64,000 nucleotides of DNA, from positions 126,633 to 190,632 of the forward strand of contig NZ_LGUR01000002.1 in the NCBI RefSeq assembly GCF_001270495.1, in the 5' to 3' direction. This DNA is from Streptomyces viridochromogenes (GTDB taxonomy: Bacteria > Actinomycetota > Actinomycetes > Streptomycetales > Streptomycetaceae). Made by a program: the position numbers and the translations under genes. This document shows positions 8,724 through 16,654 of this stretch, one piece after another (within the stretch, counting starts at the first letter, position 1; each line of letters begins with the position of its first letter). Under the pieces are notes generated by a model. That model saw nothing but the letters and a program-made list of their open reading frames with translations. It was not told the DNA's origin and did not search any database.

Positions 8724-9722
8724 TCACAGCCCCCGGGCTTCGCAGTAGTCGACGGTGTTGAGATACGCCCGGTGCAGCTCGGGAGTCGCGGTGAAGCGCG
8801 GTTCGTCGGGACCGGTCGCGGTGCCCCGCCAGGCGTGCACCCGCAGGGGTCCGACGACGTAGTCGGGGCGCGGGTCCAGCGGATGGGCGACGTTGGCGAT
8901 CAGCACCAACAGGGGCATTTCCGCGACCAGTTCGACATACGCGCCCGGTCCCGCGCTGCCCCGCCAGGCGAGGGCGCCGTCCGCCTCGACGCGTACGCCC
9001 TGGAAGAAGGACACGCCGGGCGGCAGATCGCGTCGGCTCAGGCCGTGCTTTGCGGCCGCCTTGACGAAGAGTCCGCGGCCTGACGGGGACGGTCCTTCGG
9101 GGCGGGCGTCACCGTACTTGCGTTCGTTCCAGGCGTCGGTGGTGGTACCGCAGAAGGCGTCGTGCCGGCCTGAGGAGTCGCCGGTGACCACGGCCATGAC
9201 CCGGCCGTCGCCGGACAACAGCGGGTGGTCGAGGCCCAGGTATGCCTGCCAGGGGATCTTCTGGGTGTCGGCGACGTTGAGCCGCTCGACCGGTTCCAGG
9301 GCGTTGAAGAGCAACAGGTGGGCGCAGGCGTCACCGGTCGGGTCGTCGAAACGCAGCCGGGTGCCGCGGGCGAGGGCCTTGTGGGTGTAGCCGCCGGGCG
9401 CGACCGTCTCCGCCCACACCAGGGCGGCCGGGTCGACTCCCGGTGGGCAGTGCGGGCTGCTCGACGCCGGAAGATACGGCATCCACTCGCCGGCCCGTCC
9501 GCCCTGGGCCCGGGCGTCGTCCCGGGCGCTGCCGACCGTGTCGGTCAGGTGCAGATCGCGGACGCCGGCGGCGGGCTGGGCGGTGGTGGATCGCTGCTGG
9601 TCGGCGTTACCCGTGGTCAGCTCGGTGACCTCGGAGGGTGGTTCGACAGGCGGTTCTGTGGGCGGTTCGGTGGGGTGTTGGGCGTGCGGCGTGGTGGCCG
9701 CAGGCCCGTCCGTCGTGCTCAT
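8724..9722 (-). CDS. DUF1989 protein, urea carboxylase-associated protein 2 / carboxyguanidine deiminase subunit
   Basis: A 332-residue DUF1989-family paralogue of the next gene. The first 75 residues are a Pro/Thr/Glu-rich tail (repeated EPPTEPPVEPP) that looks disordered; the conserved domain follows (TLRFDDPTGDACAHLLLFNALEPVERLNVADT). It shows the GRHDAFCGTTTDAWNERKYGD segment with a cysteine at the place where its partner has GACGKESN, and HPLDPRPDYVVGPLRVHAW near the end. It probably forms a heteromer with the following protein, which starts one base after this stop, and acts on carboxyguanidine. The N-terminal tail is longer than in most relatives, so a later start is possible. Confidence 0.87.
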   Translation of the reverse strand: MSTTDGPAATTPHAQHPTEPPTEPPVEPPSEVTELTTGNADQQRSTTAQPAAGVRDLHLTDTVGSARDDARAQGGRAGEWMPYLPASSSPHCPPGVDPAALVWAETVAPGGYTHKALARGTRLRFDDPTGDACAHLLLFNALEPVERLNVADTQKIPWQAYLGLDHPLLSGDGRVMAVVTGDSSGRHDAFCGTTTDAWNERKYGDARPEGPSPSGRGLFVKAAAKHGLSRRDLPPGVSFFQGVRVEADGALAWRGSAGPGAYVELVAEMPLLVLIANVAHPLDPRPDYVVGPLRVHAWRGTATGPDEPRFTATPELHRAYLNTVDYCEARGL

Positions 9723-9798
9723 GGGTGTCCCGTCGTCCCTTCGTCGGTGCGTCGTCAGCGCGTCCGGTGATGCATGGCCGGGGCTGGCCGCCCAGCCG

Positions 9799-11397
9799 TC
9801 AGGCAGGCTCGGCGACGGCCTCGGCCGGCGGCCCGATGTGCGTGTGGGGTACGTGCCTCAGCTCGATCCGGCGGTGCAGCCGGCGGGCGAGGAAGTAGCC
9901 GGCCCCGACGGCGAGGCTGACCCCGATGAACAGGAGTGCGCTCCATTGCAGCCACCAGGTACCGTCGGTGAGGTCGTAGATCTCCGCGCGGGGCCAGAGC
10001 AGGTTGACCGTCATGCCGACCTGGAAGAGCACGGCGAGCGTGTTGACGACGGTTCCCCCGCGTCCCAGTGAGAAGAGCGGCCGGCCCGTCTCGTCGACGC
10101 CGTCCGGGAGCGGGCCGGCGCCCCGGTGCCGGATCCGGGCGACCAGCAGCGGCAACGTCACGCCCAGGTAGGCGAGATAGAGCATGGCGATGCAGAGGCT
10201 GGAGAGCGCGGTGAAGATCGCCGACTGACGGACGTTCACCAGGAGGGCGATCGCGGCGCCCACGCCCACCACGATCGACGTGGTGATCGGCGTACCGGTG
10301 CGGGCGGAGACCTTCCCGAGGTGCCGGTGGAAGGGCAGGGCGCCCTCGCGTGCCATGGAGTAGATCATTCGTGCGCCGGAGGTCTGCACGGCGAGGGTGC
10401 AGGCGAACACCGCCACCGCGACGCAGCACAGCAGCAGCCGCCCCAGAGTGCCTCCGAGCCGGTCGGTGAGCACCCAGGACAGGCCGCCGGTGGCCAGGTT
10501 GCCGTCGGTCAGGCTGCTCGCGGCCGTCAATCCCGAGAGGATCAGCAGCGCGCCACCGATGCCCGAGATGATCAGCGCCCGCAGGATGGTCCGGGGAGTG
10601 GTCCGGCGGGGGCTGTGCGTTTCCTCCGCCAGCTCGCCCGCCGAGTCGAAGCCGACCATGACGTAGGCCGCCATCAGCGAGGAGGCGAGGAAGGCCCCGA
10701 TGTAGCCGCCCTCGCCGGCCCAACCGGTGTGGTGAACCACCACCTGCGGGCCCCGTTCCGGCAGGAAGAAGAGCAGCAGTACCAGTGCGATCACACCGAC
10801 GATCTCGATCACGACGCCGATGCTGGTGGCGGCGGCCATCTGACGGATGCCGAGGATGTTCACGACGGTGGTGACCACTAGCAGGAGACAGCCCAGGAGG
10901 ACCGCGTTCTGGGCACCGGTCGGGGAGGCGACCGAAGGGTCGGCGCCCGATCCGCCGATGATCTGGAAGCCGGACCAGATGCCCGGCAGCACCGCCTGCG
11001 CGGCGATCGCGGCCGCCGCGACGGTGAGGATCTGCCCGATGATCATGATCCAGCCGGTGAACCAGCCGACCGTGGTGCCGGCCAGCCGGCTCGACCACTG
11101 GTAGATCGCCCCGGAGATGGGCCAGCGCGCCGCCAGTTCGGCGAAGCAGAGCGCGACCAGCAGCTGGCCCACGAAGACCAGCGGCCAGGTCCAGAAGAAC
11201 GCCGCCCCGGCGAGGCCGAAGCCCAGGCCGAAGAGCTGGAAGACGGTGGTGAGGATCGACACGAAGGAGAATCCCGCGGCGAATGAGGCGAAGCTGCCCA
11301 TTCCGCGGCGCAGTTCCTGGTGGTAGCCGACGGCTGGGGGGCTGGTTGTGACGCAGCCGGCCGGACGCGATCCAGGGGTGAGCTCTGATCGGTTCAT
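9799..11397 (-). CDS. APC-superfamily amino acid/amine permease
   Basis: A 532-residue membrane transporter of the amino acid-polyamine-cation superfamily with about 12 hydrophobic segments. The first membrane region (SFASFAAGFSFVSILTTVFQLFGLG) and the later GFDSAGELAEETHSPRRTTP loop are family hallmarks. Close relatives sit next to urea/guanidine carboxylase genes, and this one heads the operon 76 bases before the first DUF1989 gene. It is therefore the likely uptake system for guanidine, urea or a related amine at the cell membrane. A perfect 20-base palindrome (11420-11439) lies 22 bases upstream of the ATG, pointing to repression by the operon's TetR protein. Confidence 0.9.
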   Translation of the reverse strand: MNRSELTPGSRPAGCVTTSPPAVGYHQELRRGMGSFASFAAGFSFVSILTTVFQLFGLGFGLAGAAFFWTWPLVFVGQLLVALCFAELAARWPISGAIYQWSSRLAGTTVGWFTGWIMIIGQILTVAAAAIAAQAVLPGIWSGFQIIGGSGADPSVASPTGAQNAVLLGCLLLVVTTVVNILGIRQMAAATSIGVVIEIVGVIALVLLLFFLPERGPQVVVHHTGWAGEGGYIGAFLASSLMAAYVMVGFDSAGELAEETHSPRRTTPRTILRALIISGIGGALLILSGLTAASSLTDGNLATGGLSWVLTDRLGGTLGRLLLCCVAVAVFACTLAVQTSGARMIYSMAREGALPFHRHLGKVSARTGTPITTSIVVGVGAAIALLVNVRQSAIFTALSSLCIAMLYLAYLGVTLPLLVARIRHRGAGPLPDGVDETGRPLFSLGRGGTVVNTLAVLFQVGMTVNLLWPRAEIYDLTDGTWWLQWSALLFIGVSLAVGAGYFLARRLHRRIELRHVPHTHIGPPAEAVAEPA

Positions 11398-11419
11398 CGC
11401 CGCACCTTCGATCAGGGTT

Positions 11420-11439
11420 TACCTGTCGGCTGACAGGTA
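11420..11439. promoter_or_regulatory. Perfect TetR-type operator upstream of the permease operon
   Basis: TACCTGTC (11420-11427), spacer GGCT, GACAGGTA (11432-11439): two perfect 8-base arms. The site lies directly upstream of the minus-strand permease start (11397), in the region where promoter and transcription start should be. The TetR gene at the operon's far end is the obvious candidate binder. Binding is inferred. Confidence 0.65.
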
Positions 11440-11473
11440 TTGCGATGGTGGGGCGGAGTGGTCTCACGGCCGA

Positions 11474-11499
11474 GTCACGGACGTTAACGTCGCGTAACC
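11474..11499 (-). promoter_or_regulatory. Possible GlnR box
   Basis: Read on the minus strand, GTTAC is followed after six bases by TTAAC, close to the GlnR pattern gTnAC-n6-GaAAC. The segment also contains the palindrome ACGTTAACGT (11481-11490). It is about 80-100 bases before the permease start, a usual place for a GlnR activator site. The second half-site is imperfect. The rest of 11398-11773 shows no gene and no recognisable riboswitch. Confidence 0.35.
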
Positions 11500-11773
11500 G
11501 GCGCCTCTCGTGCGGAGCTTACTGGTTCTCGCGCCCCTCGAAGAGGCCCCGCGGCCCGATGCGGAGCCGAACCCGACCGCTTTCCCGGCGTGTGCCACCG
11601 TCCTCCGTCAACCGTGTCCGGTTTCACCGTCGCAGCCGCGAAAGCCGCACCCGTGGTCCACAGTGCGCCAAGGAAAGGGCGTGCGAGCGCACCTCGGCGC
11701 TCAGGCCGGAGACCGCGTCAGGTGCGTCGAACGGCCGTGAGCAGCGGGCTTCGACCCGGCTCTGGCTGTCGGA

Positions 11774-12466
11774 TCAGCGGTGGCCGGGGAACCGCAGGGC
11801 GTTCGCCCAGAGCCGGGTGACCGTGGACACGAGTTCCTCGAAGTCCACCGGCTCGCCGTCTTCTTGCCCTTCGCCGAGCACGAAGGCGTGGTAGGCCATG
11901 ACGCTGACCATGCCCGACAGCGCGCGGGAGGCCATCATCGGATCGACCTCACGGTCCGCGACGCCCTGCGCCTGCAAGTCGGCGATGCCGCGGGCGTTCC
12001 GGCGGATGAACGCGTCAGCGCGCCGGGTTCGGAACGTCCGGAACTCCGGCTCCACTTGCGCGACCTGCTCAAGCAGTGCCATCAGCTTCGCGTTCCGCTT
12101 ATAGGCCTCGAGATACGCGCGATTGCTCGCCTCGAGCACCGCATAGGGATCCTCGGCGCCCTCCACCCGGGCCATGCCGGGATGCAGCATGTCCTCCTGT
12201 GCCTCCAGGAGGACGGCGGCGAGCATCTCTTCCTTGTTGGCGAAGTAGGTGTAGAACGATCCCGCCGCGCACTGGGCTTCCTTGGTGATGTCGGTCAGAC
12301 GGGTGTCGAGGTAGCCGTCCCGTTCGAACACCTTCCGGGCGGCCTTCACCAGAGCGGCCCGTGTCCGTGCCCCACGCTTCGTCGTGGGCGGCTCGCGAAG
12401 GTGCGAGAGGGGCACCATGGGGGGTGCCTTATCGCCGTCGGTCTCCTCGGGCACGGTGATGTCCAT
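11774..12466 (-). CDS. TetR-family regulator
   Basis: A 230-residue TetR-type repressor with the DNA-binding domain at residues about 33-80 (TRAALVKAARKVFERDGYLDTRLTDI; AAGSFYTYFANKEEMLAAVL) and a helical C-terminal domain resembling regulators of lipid or acyl-CoA metabolism. About 30 residues precede the first helix. The next gene upstream on the same strand is a HAD-family gene 39 bases away, then a thiolase, so it may control these lipid-type genes. The start codon is in a normal position, but the ribosome site is not outstanding. The ligand is unknown. Confidence 0.87.
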   Translation of the reverse strand: MDITVPEETDGDKAPPMVPLSHLREPPTTKRGARTRAALVKAARKVFERDGYLDTRLTDITKEAQCAAGSFYTYFANKEEMLAAVLLEAQEDMLHPGMARVEGAEDPYAVLEASNRAYLEAYKRNAKLMALLEQVAQVEPEFRTFRTRRADAFIRRNARGIADLQAQGVADREVDPMMASRALSGMVSVMAYHAFVLGEGQEDGEPVDFEELVSTVTRLWANALRFPGHR

Positions 12467-12505
12467 CGCCGGAACTGTACTGGACGGGTTGGCTCAAACA
12501 ATCGA

Positions 12506-13132
12506 TCAGACGCTGATCCCGAAGCGTTCGGCGAGTTGGCGACGGGTGTCGGCGGCGCTGGTGTGGAGTACGCCGCCGATTCCGATCCGTGCCGCCCCGT
12601 CGAGGTTCTGCTGCAGATCGTCGATCATGACCGCCTCCTCGGGGTCGACGCCGAGGCGTTCACATGCGATCGCGTAGATCCGTCGGGAGGGCTTGCGGAT
12701 CCCCACCTCGGCGGAGATGACGACCACATCGGCAACGGTGGCGAGGTCGATGGCGTCGTAGGTTCCGGTGCCGAACGAATTCGATACGAGCGCAACGGGA
12801 TGCCCCGCGGCCCGAAGATCGCCGAGCAGCGCGAGCGTGTCCCGGTCGATCGACATTCCCGCCTGCATCCGGGCCGTGAGTCCCTCGGCCTCCACGACGG
12901 CACCGTGGACCCGGAGACGTTCGGCGAATCCTCGCTCGAAGCCTTCGGCGTCGATACGGCCGCACTCGTGGTCGGACAGGAGGGCGCGCGACGGCTGGTC
13001 CCGGCGAAGGAGTTCCAACGGCAGGCGCGGGTCGCCGCCGAGCGAGGCGCCGAAGTCGGTGAAGGCCTGCAACACGCTGGAGGTGATGACGCCGCCGAAG
13101 TCCACCAGAACCGCGGTTCGGTCCTGTCCCAT
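12506..13132 (-). CDS. HAD-superfamily hydrolase-like protein
   Basis: A 208-residue HAD subfamily IA protein related to the HAD domain of ACAD10 and epoxide hydrolases. Motif I is DFGGV (Asp11), motif II is VSNSFG (about 117-122), the motif III lysine lies in GIRKPSRRIY (about 144-152), and motif IV is MIDDLQQN (about 169-176). The second Asp of classical motif I (DxD) is replaced by Gly, as in the ACAD10-like branch, so ordinary phosphatase activity is doubtful. Its ATG overlaps the thiolase stop (ATGA), so the two are probably co-translated and linked to acyl-CoA metabolism. Confidence 0.85.
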   Translation of the reverse strand: MGQDRTAVLVDFGGVITSSVLQAFTDFGASLGGDPRLPLELLRRDQPSRALLSDHECGRIDAEGFERGFAERLRVHGAVVEAEGLTARMQAGMSIDRDTLALLGDLRAAGHPVALVSNSFGTGTYDAIDLATVADVVVISAEVGIRKPSRRIYAIACERLGVDPEEAVMIDDLQQNLDGAARIGIGGVLHTSAADTRRQLAERFGISV

Positions 13133-14331
13133 CAGGCGACCTCGAACAGTCCGGCCGCGCCCATTCCGCCGCCGACGCACATCGAGATCACCACAAACCT
13201 GGCGCCGCGGCGCTTGCCCTCGATGAGGGCATGCCCCACCAGCCGAGCCCCGGTCATTCCGTACGGATGACCCACCGAGATCGCGCCGCCGTTGACGTTG
13301 AACCGCTCCGGGTCGATGTGCAGTTCGTCCCGGCAGTACAACGCCTGGGAAGCGAACGCCTCGTTGAGCTCCCAAAGGCCGATGTCGTCGATGGTGAGGT
13401 TGTGCTGCTTCAGCAGCTTCGGGATGGCGAACACCGGGCCGATGCCCATCTCGTCCGGGCCGCAACCGGCGACCGCCATCCCCCGGTAGACGCCGAGCGG
13501 CTCCAGCCCGCGGCGCTCGGCTTCCCTCGACTCCATCAACACCGACGCCGCGGCGCCGTCCGACAACTGCGAGGAGTTGCCCGCCGTCACGCTCGAACGC
13601 GCGCTCACCTGACCGTCGGGCAGCACCGGCGCCAACCCGGCCAGGCCGTCGAGCGTCGTCGACGCGCGGTTGCCCTCGTCCCGGGTCAGCGTGACCTGCT
13701 CGTCCCGCACCTCCCCGGACTGCTTGTCGAGCACCTTCTTGACGCTGTCGAGCGCGACGATCTCCCGGTCGAACCGGCCGGCTTCCTGCGCCGCCGCGGT
13801 GCGCTGCTGCGACACCAGGGCGAACTCGTCCTGGCGTTCCCGGCTCACGCCGTAGCGTTCGGCGACGATCTCCGCCGTCTGCAACATCGGCAGGTAGATG
13901 CCCGGCTTGTGCTCGACCAGCCAGGGGTCGGTCATCCGGTGGGTGTTCATGTGGTCGTTCTGCACCAGGGAGATCGACTCGACGCCACCGCCGACGGCGA
14001 CCTGCATGCCGTCCGCGACGATCTGCTTGGCGGCCGTCGCGACGGCCATCAGGCCCGACGAGCACTGCCGGTCCATCGTCATCCCCGGCACGGTGTCCGC
14101 AAGCCCGGCGCGGAGCGCCGCCTGACGCGCGACGTTGAAACCGGCTGACCCCTGCTGCACGGCGCAGCCGAAGATCACGTCCTCGACCTCGCCGCCTTCG
14201 AGCCCGGCACGCTGTACGGCGTGCGACAGGGCATGGGCGGCGAGTTCCTGCGCCTGGGTGTCGTTGAACGCGCCGCGGTAAGCCTTTCCGATCGGCGTCC
14301 GTGCCGTCGAAACGATGACTGCTTCCCTCAT
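13132..14331 (-). CDS. Acetyl-CoA C-acyltransferase (thiolase)
   Basis: A 399-residue thiolase, full length for the degradative/biosynthetic family. Catalytic residues are visible: nucleophile Cys90 in [12 protein letters not shown], His in [18 protein letters not shown], and the second Cys in [14 protein letters not shown] near the C terminus. It condenses or cleaves 3-ketoacyl-CoA with CoA in the cytoplasm. Together with the coupled HAD protein and the TetR gene it suggests a fatty-acid or steroid-type beta-oxidation unit. A good sigma-70-like promoter lies upstream (TTGAAC, 17 bases, TATAAC on the minus strand). The divergent genes begin 185-200 bases away. Confidence 0.94.
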   Translation of the reverse strand: MREAVIVSTARTPIGKAYRGAFNDTQAQELAAHALSHAVQRAGLEGGEVEDVIFGCAVQQGSAGFNVARQAALRAGLADTVPGMTMDRQCSSGLMAVATAAKQIVADGMQVAVGGGVESISLVQNDHMNTHRMTDPWLVEHKPGIYLPMLQTAEIVAERYGVSRERQDEFALVSQQRTAAAQEAGRFDREIVALDSVKKVLDKQSGEVRDEQVTLTRDEGNRASTTLDGLAGLAPVLPDGQVSARSSVTAGNSSQLSDGAAASVLMESREAERRGLEPLGVYRGMAVAGCGPDEMGIGPVFAIPKLLKQHNLTIDDIGLWELNEAFASQALYCRDELHIDPERFNVNGGAISVGHPYGMTGARLVGHALIEGKRRGARFVVISMCVGGGMGAAGLFEVA

Positions 14332-14387
14332 GTCGCCTCACTGTCTCCTGTTGGTCCGACGCCAACTGCGGCGCGGCGAGGGCTCTG

Positions 14388-14417
14388 GTTATAGTTGAAT
14401 CCGGCGTCATGTTCAAC
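14388..14417 (-). promoter_or_regulatory. Promoter of the thiolase-HAD-TetR group, with inverted repeat
   Basis: On the minus strand: -35 TTGAAC (14411-14416), 17-base spacer, -10 TATAAC (14388-14393). An inverted repeat GTTGAA...TTCAAC (arms 14394-14399 and 14412-14417) covers the spacer and -35 box and could be a repressor site. Confidence 0.6.
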
Positions 14418-14472
14418 CAGGCTCTCCCTGCCCCGAACGCTCGGGCAACGCGGGGCCCACATGCTCGCGACC

Positions 14473-14516
14473 TTGACAGCGCGCCTCCCTACCTGAAGGC
14501 TACCGACCAGTTGGTA
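14473..14516 (+). promoter_or_regulatory. Promoter of the alpha/beta hydrolase pair with TetR-like operator
   Basis: A consensus -35 TTGACA (14473-14478) is followed after 18 bases by AGGCTA (14497-14502). Overlapping the expected start of transcription is TACCGACCAGTTGGTA (14501-14516), an imperfect palindrome (6 of 8 arm positions pair) like operators of TetR regulators of acyl-CoA metabolism. The nearby TetR gene (11774-12466) is a candidate binder; this is inference. Confidence 0.45.
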
Positions 14517-14530
14517 TGGAGGGGTGGGTC

Positions 14531-15418
14531 TTGACCGAGTTGAGCATCTCCACCGATACGGGCGTGTTCGACGCGATCGCGGCTGGTCCGCCCGAGGGCC
14601 GACCGGTTCTGCTGCTGCACGGTTTCCCGCAGACGGCGATGGCGTGGCAACGGCAGATCGCGGCGTTGGCCGCGCACGGCTACCGGGTGGTGGCACCCGA
14701 CCAGCGCGGGTACTCCCCCGGCGCCCGTCCCCAGCGGCCCGAGGACTATCGCATGAGCCTGCTCGTCGACGACGTGGTCGCGATCACCGAGGAACTGGGC
14801 TGGGCGGCGTTCGACCTGGTCGGGCACGACTGGGGAGGCGCGGTGGCCTGGTGGACCGCTGATGCCCACCCCGACCGCGTACGCACCCTGACGGTCGTCT
14901 CGACACCCCATCCCGGCGCTCTGGCCACCAGCCTGCGCACCGACGAGGACCAGCGCGAGCGCTCGCACTACATGATCGACTGGCGTGAGACGCCCGCGAC
15001 CGAGGAACGCATGCTGGCCCACGACGCCCAGCTGCTGCGCACCCTCTACGCCGGGAAGGTCCCGCAGGACAGTGCCGATGCCTATGTACGGCACCTGTCC
15101 CGGCCAGGCGCTCTCACCGCCGCGCTGAACTGGTACCGGGCAGGCCGCCCCGACGGCACGATCGGCGTCATCGAGGTGCCCACGTTGTACGTCTGGAGCA
15201 CGAACGACAGCGCGTTCGGCGCGCGGGCGGCGCGGGAGACGGAGCGGTGGGTCAACGGGTCGTACCGCTTCGAGATCCTCCGGGGCGTCAGCCACTGGGT
15301 CCCCGAGGAAGCGCCCGAAACCCTGAACCGCCTGCTGCTCGAACACCTGCGAACGCACGGCGAGTACGGAACCGCAGTGAACAGCCCGTTCGTCAACTCT
15401 CCGAAGAGGCAACCATGA
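14531..15418 (+). CDS. Alpha/beta hydrolase, epoxide hydrolase-like
   Basis: A protein of about 295 residues with the alpha/beta-hydrolase fold. The oxyanion element is VLLLHGFPQTAMAW; the nucleophile elbow is LVGHDWGGAVAWW with Asp (about residue 100), as in epoxide hydrolases and haloalkane dehalogenases rather than Ser esterases; the catalytic His lies in GVSHWVPEEAPE near the C terminus. It likely hydrolyses an epoxide or halide; the substrate is unknown. The TTG at 14531 is preferred because GGAGGGG lies at a proper distance; an ATG at 14516 (five residues longer) has no ribosome site. The stop overlaps the next gene (ATGA). Confidence 0.87.
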   Translation: MTELSISTDTGVFDAIAAGPPEGRPVLLLHGFPQTAMAWQRQIAALAAHGYRVVAPDQRGYSPGARPQRPEDYRMSLLVDDVVAITEELGWAAFDLVGHDWGGAVAWWTADAHPDRVRTLTVVSTPHPGALATSLRTDEDQRERSHYMIDWRETPATEERMLAHDAQLLRTLYAGKVPQDSADAYVRHLSRPGALTAALNWYRAGRPDGTIGVIEVPTLYVWSTNDSAFGARAARETERWVNGSYRFEILRGVSHWVPEEAPETLNRLLLEHLRTHGEYGTAVNSPFVNSPKRQP

Positions 15419-16236
15419 AGGCAGCGCGCGCGGCCTGGCGCGGACTCGAACCCGTACACGGCATGATCTATTTCGTCCCGGAGGCAAGGCGCCGGTACGC
15501 GGACCTCGGACTGAGCGGGCGCGCCGGCTACTTCACCTCCCGCAGCGCCGCGTTCGGCCGCGCTTCCGCCGAGCTGGTCATCTCGACCTTCTACAACTTC
15601 AACCCCGATCTCGTACGACAGGCGCTCGACGGGGCCTGGGACGCGACGACACCGCAGCAGGTGCTGGACGCCCGGTACGCCGCGGCAGGCGAAGCCCTGC
15701 GTCGGGCGGGAATCCACGAGCTGCCCGAGTTGGCCGAGGTCCTGGCGCTGACCCGCCGGGCCGCCGAGGCGGCCTGCGAACACGCGCAGGGCCGCCCGCT
15801 GTTCGCCGCGCACGCCGCGCTGCCCTGGCCGGAGGAGCCGGTGCTGCAACTGTGGCACGCCCAGACGCTGCTCCGGGAGTTCCGTGGAGACGGCCATGTC
15901 GCGTGTCTGCTGAGCGAGGGCGTCGGGAGCCTGGAAGCCCTGGTTCTGCACGCGGCCACCGGTGAAGTTCCCGTCGCCTTCCTCAAGGCGAGCCGCGCAT
16001 GGCCCGAGGAGGAGTGGGCCGCCACCCAGGAGCGCCTGCGCGAGCGAGGTCTCCTCGACGGCGACTCCCTCAGCGCGGAGGGCGTCGTCCTGCGCCGGCA
16101 CATCGAGGACCGCACCGACCGGCTGGCCCTACCCGCCTACGCCGCCCTTGGTGCCGCCGAGTGTGAGCGCCTCGCCGAGCTTGCGGGCCCCTTCGGCCGC
16201 GCCGTGATCGAAGCCGGTCTCCTCAAGCTCGGCTGA
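15415..16236 (+). CDS. SCO6745-family protein of unknown function
   Basis: A 273-residue protein of the SCO6745 family, found widely in actinobacteria without known activity. The N terminus (AARAAWRGLEPVHGMIYFVPEA) and the helix-rich body (GYFTSRSAAFGRASAELVISTFYNFNPDLV) are family features; no catalytic motif can be named. A C-terminal segment (about residues 190-265) is helical, with conserved Trp, Glu and Arg residues. The ATG at 15415 overlaps the hydrolase stop by four bases, so the two are translated together and probably act in the same pathway. The family is often described as helix-turn-helix containing, but no convincing recognition helix is seen here. Confidence 0.8.
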   Translation: MKAARAAWRGLEPVHGMIYFVPEARRRYADLGLSGRAGYFTSRSAAFGRASAELVISTFYNFNPDLVRQALDGAWDATTPQQVLDARYAAAGEALRRAGIHELPELAEVLALTRRAAEAACEHAQGRPLFAAHAALPWPEEPVLQLWHAQTLLREFRGDGHVACLLSEGVGSLEALVLHAATGEVPVAFLKASRAWPEEEWAATQERLRERGLLDGDSLSAEGVVLRRHIEDRTDRLALPAYAALGAAECERLAELAGPFGRAVIEAGLLKLG

Positions 16237-16336
16237 CCTCCCCGGCCCTCTTCGGCGGTGGGGTCTCCAGCGGCCTGTCGCGTCCGGCTCCACCTCCGGA
16301 CTGTCATGGACGGGAGCTTCTCGTCCCGGCACCATC

Positions 16337-16600
16337 GTGTACCTGCCCGCCGCGGTCGTGTTCGTCGTGTGGTTTTTCCGTATGCGCCGCAACACCTTCT
16401 GGCGCCGGACCGGTTCGCACCGGGCGCGGACCTGGCCGGTGAGCCTGTGGTGGGGTCTGTTCGTCCTCAGCGTCCTGTTCAACCGGTACGACGGGACGCG
16501 ATGCGAGGACGCCGAGTCGGTGGTGGAGATCAGGGGTGCGGCGGTGCAGTACATGACCGCGGACGCGGTGCACATGTCGTCAAGGACGCGTCGGCCTGAC
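16337..16600 (+). pseudogene. Relic of a DUF4328 membrane protein gene
   Basis: The frame from 16337 reads AAVVFVVWFFRMRRNTF, the usual DUF4328 membrane-helix end and basic loop, and later WWGLFVLSVLFNRYDG and AESVVEIRGAAVQYMTADAV, matching the family's C-terminal half. The matching APDRFAPGADLA loop lies in a neighbouring frame, and the membrane segments expected between are missing. This is best read as a deleted and frameshifted remnant. Nothing else is recognisable in 16237-16654. The assignment is from memory of the family pattern. Confidence 0.5.
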
Positions 16601-16654
16601 GGCTCTCCCTGCCTCAAGGACTGACGCCGCGGACGACGTGGCGACGACGTGGCG

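Noticed and set aside
11398..11773. Guanidine riboswitch in front of the permease
   Set aside because: No recognisable guanidine-I conserved elements were seen; protein-type operators are present instead.
12504..12518. Inverted repeat GATCAG-ACG-CTGATC
   Set aside because: It lies across the last codons of the HAD gene and may be chance; no regulator link could be shown.
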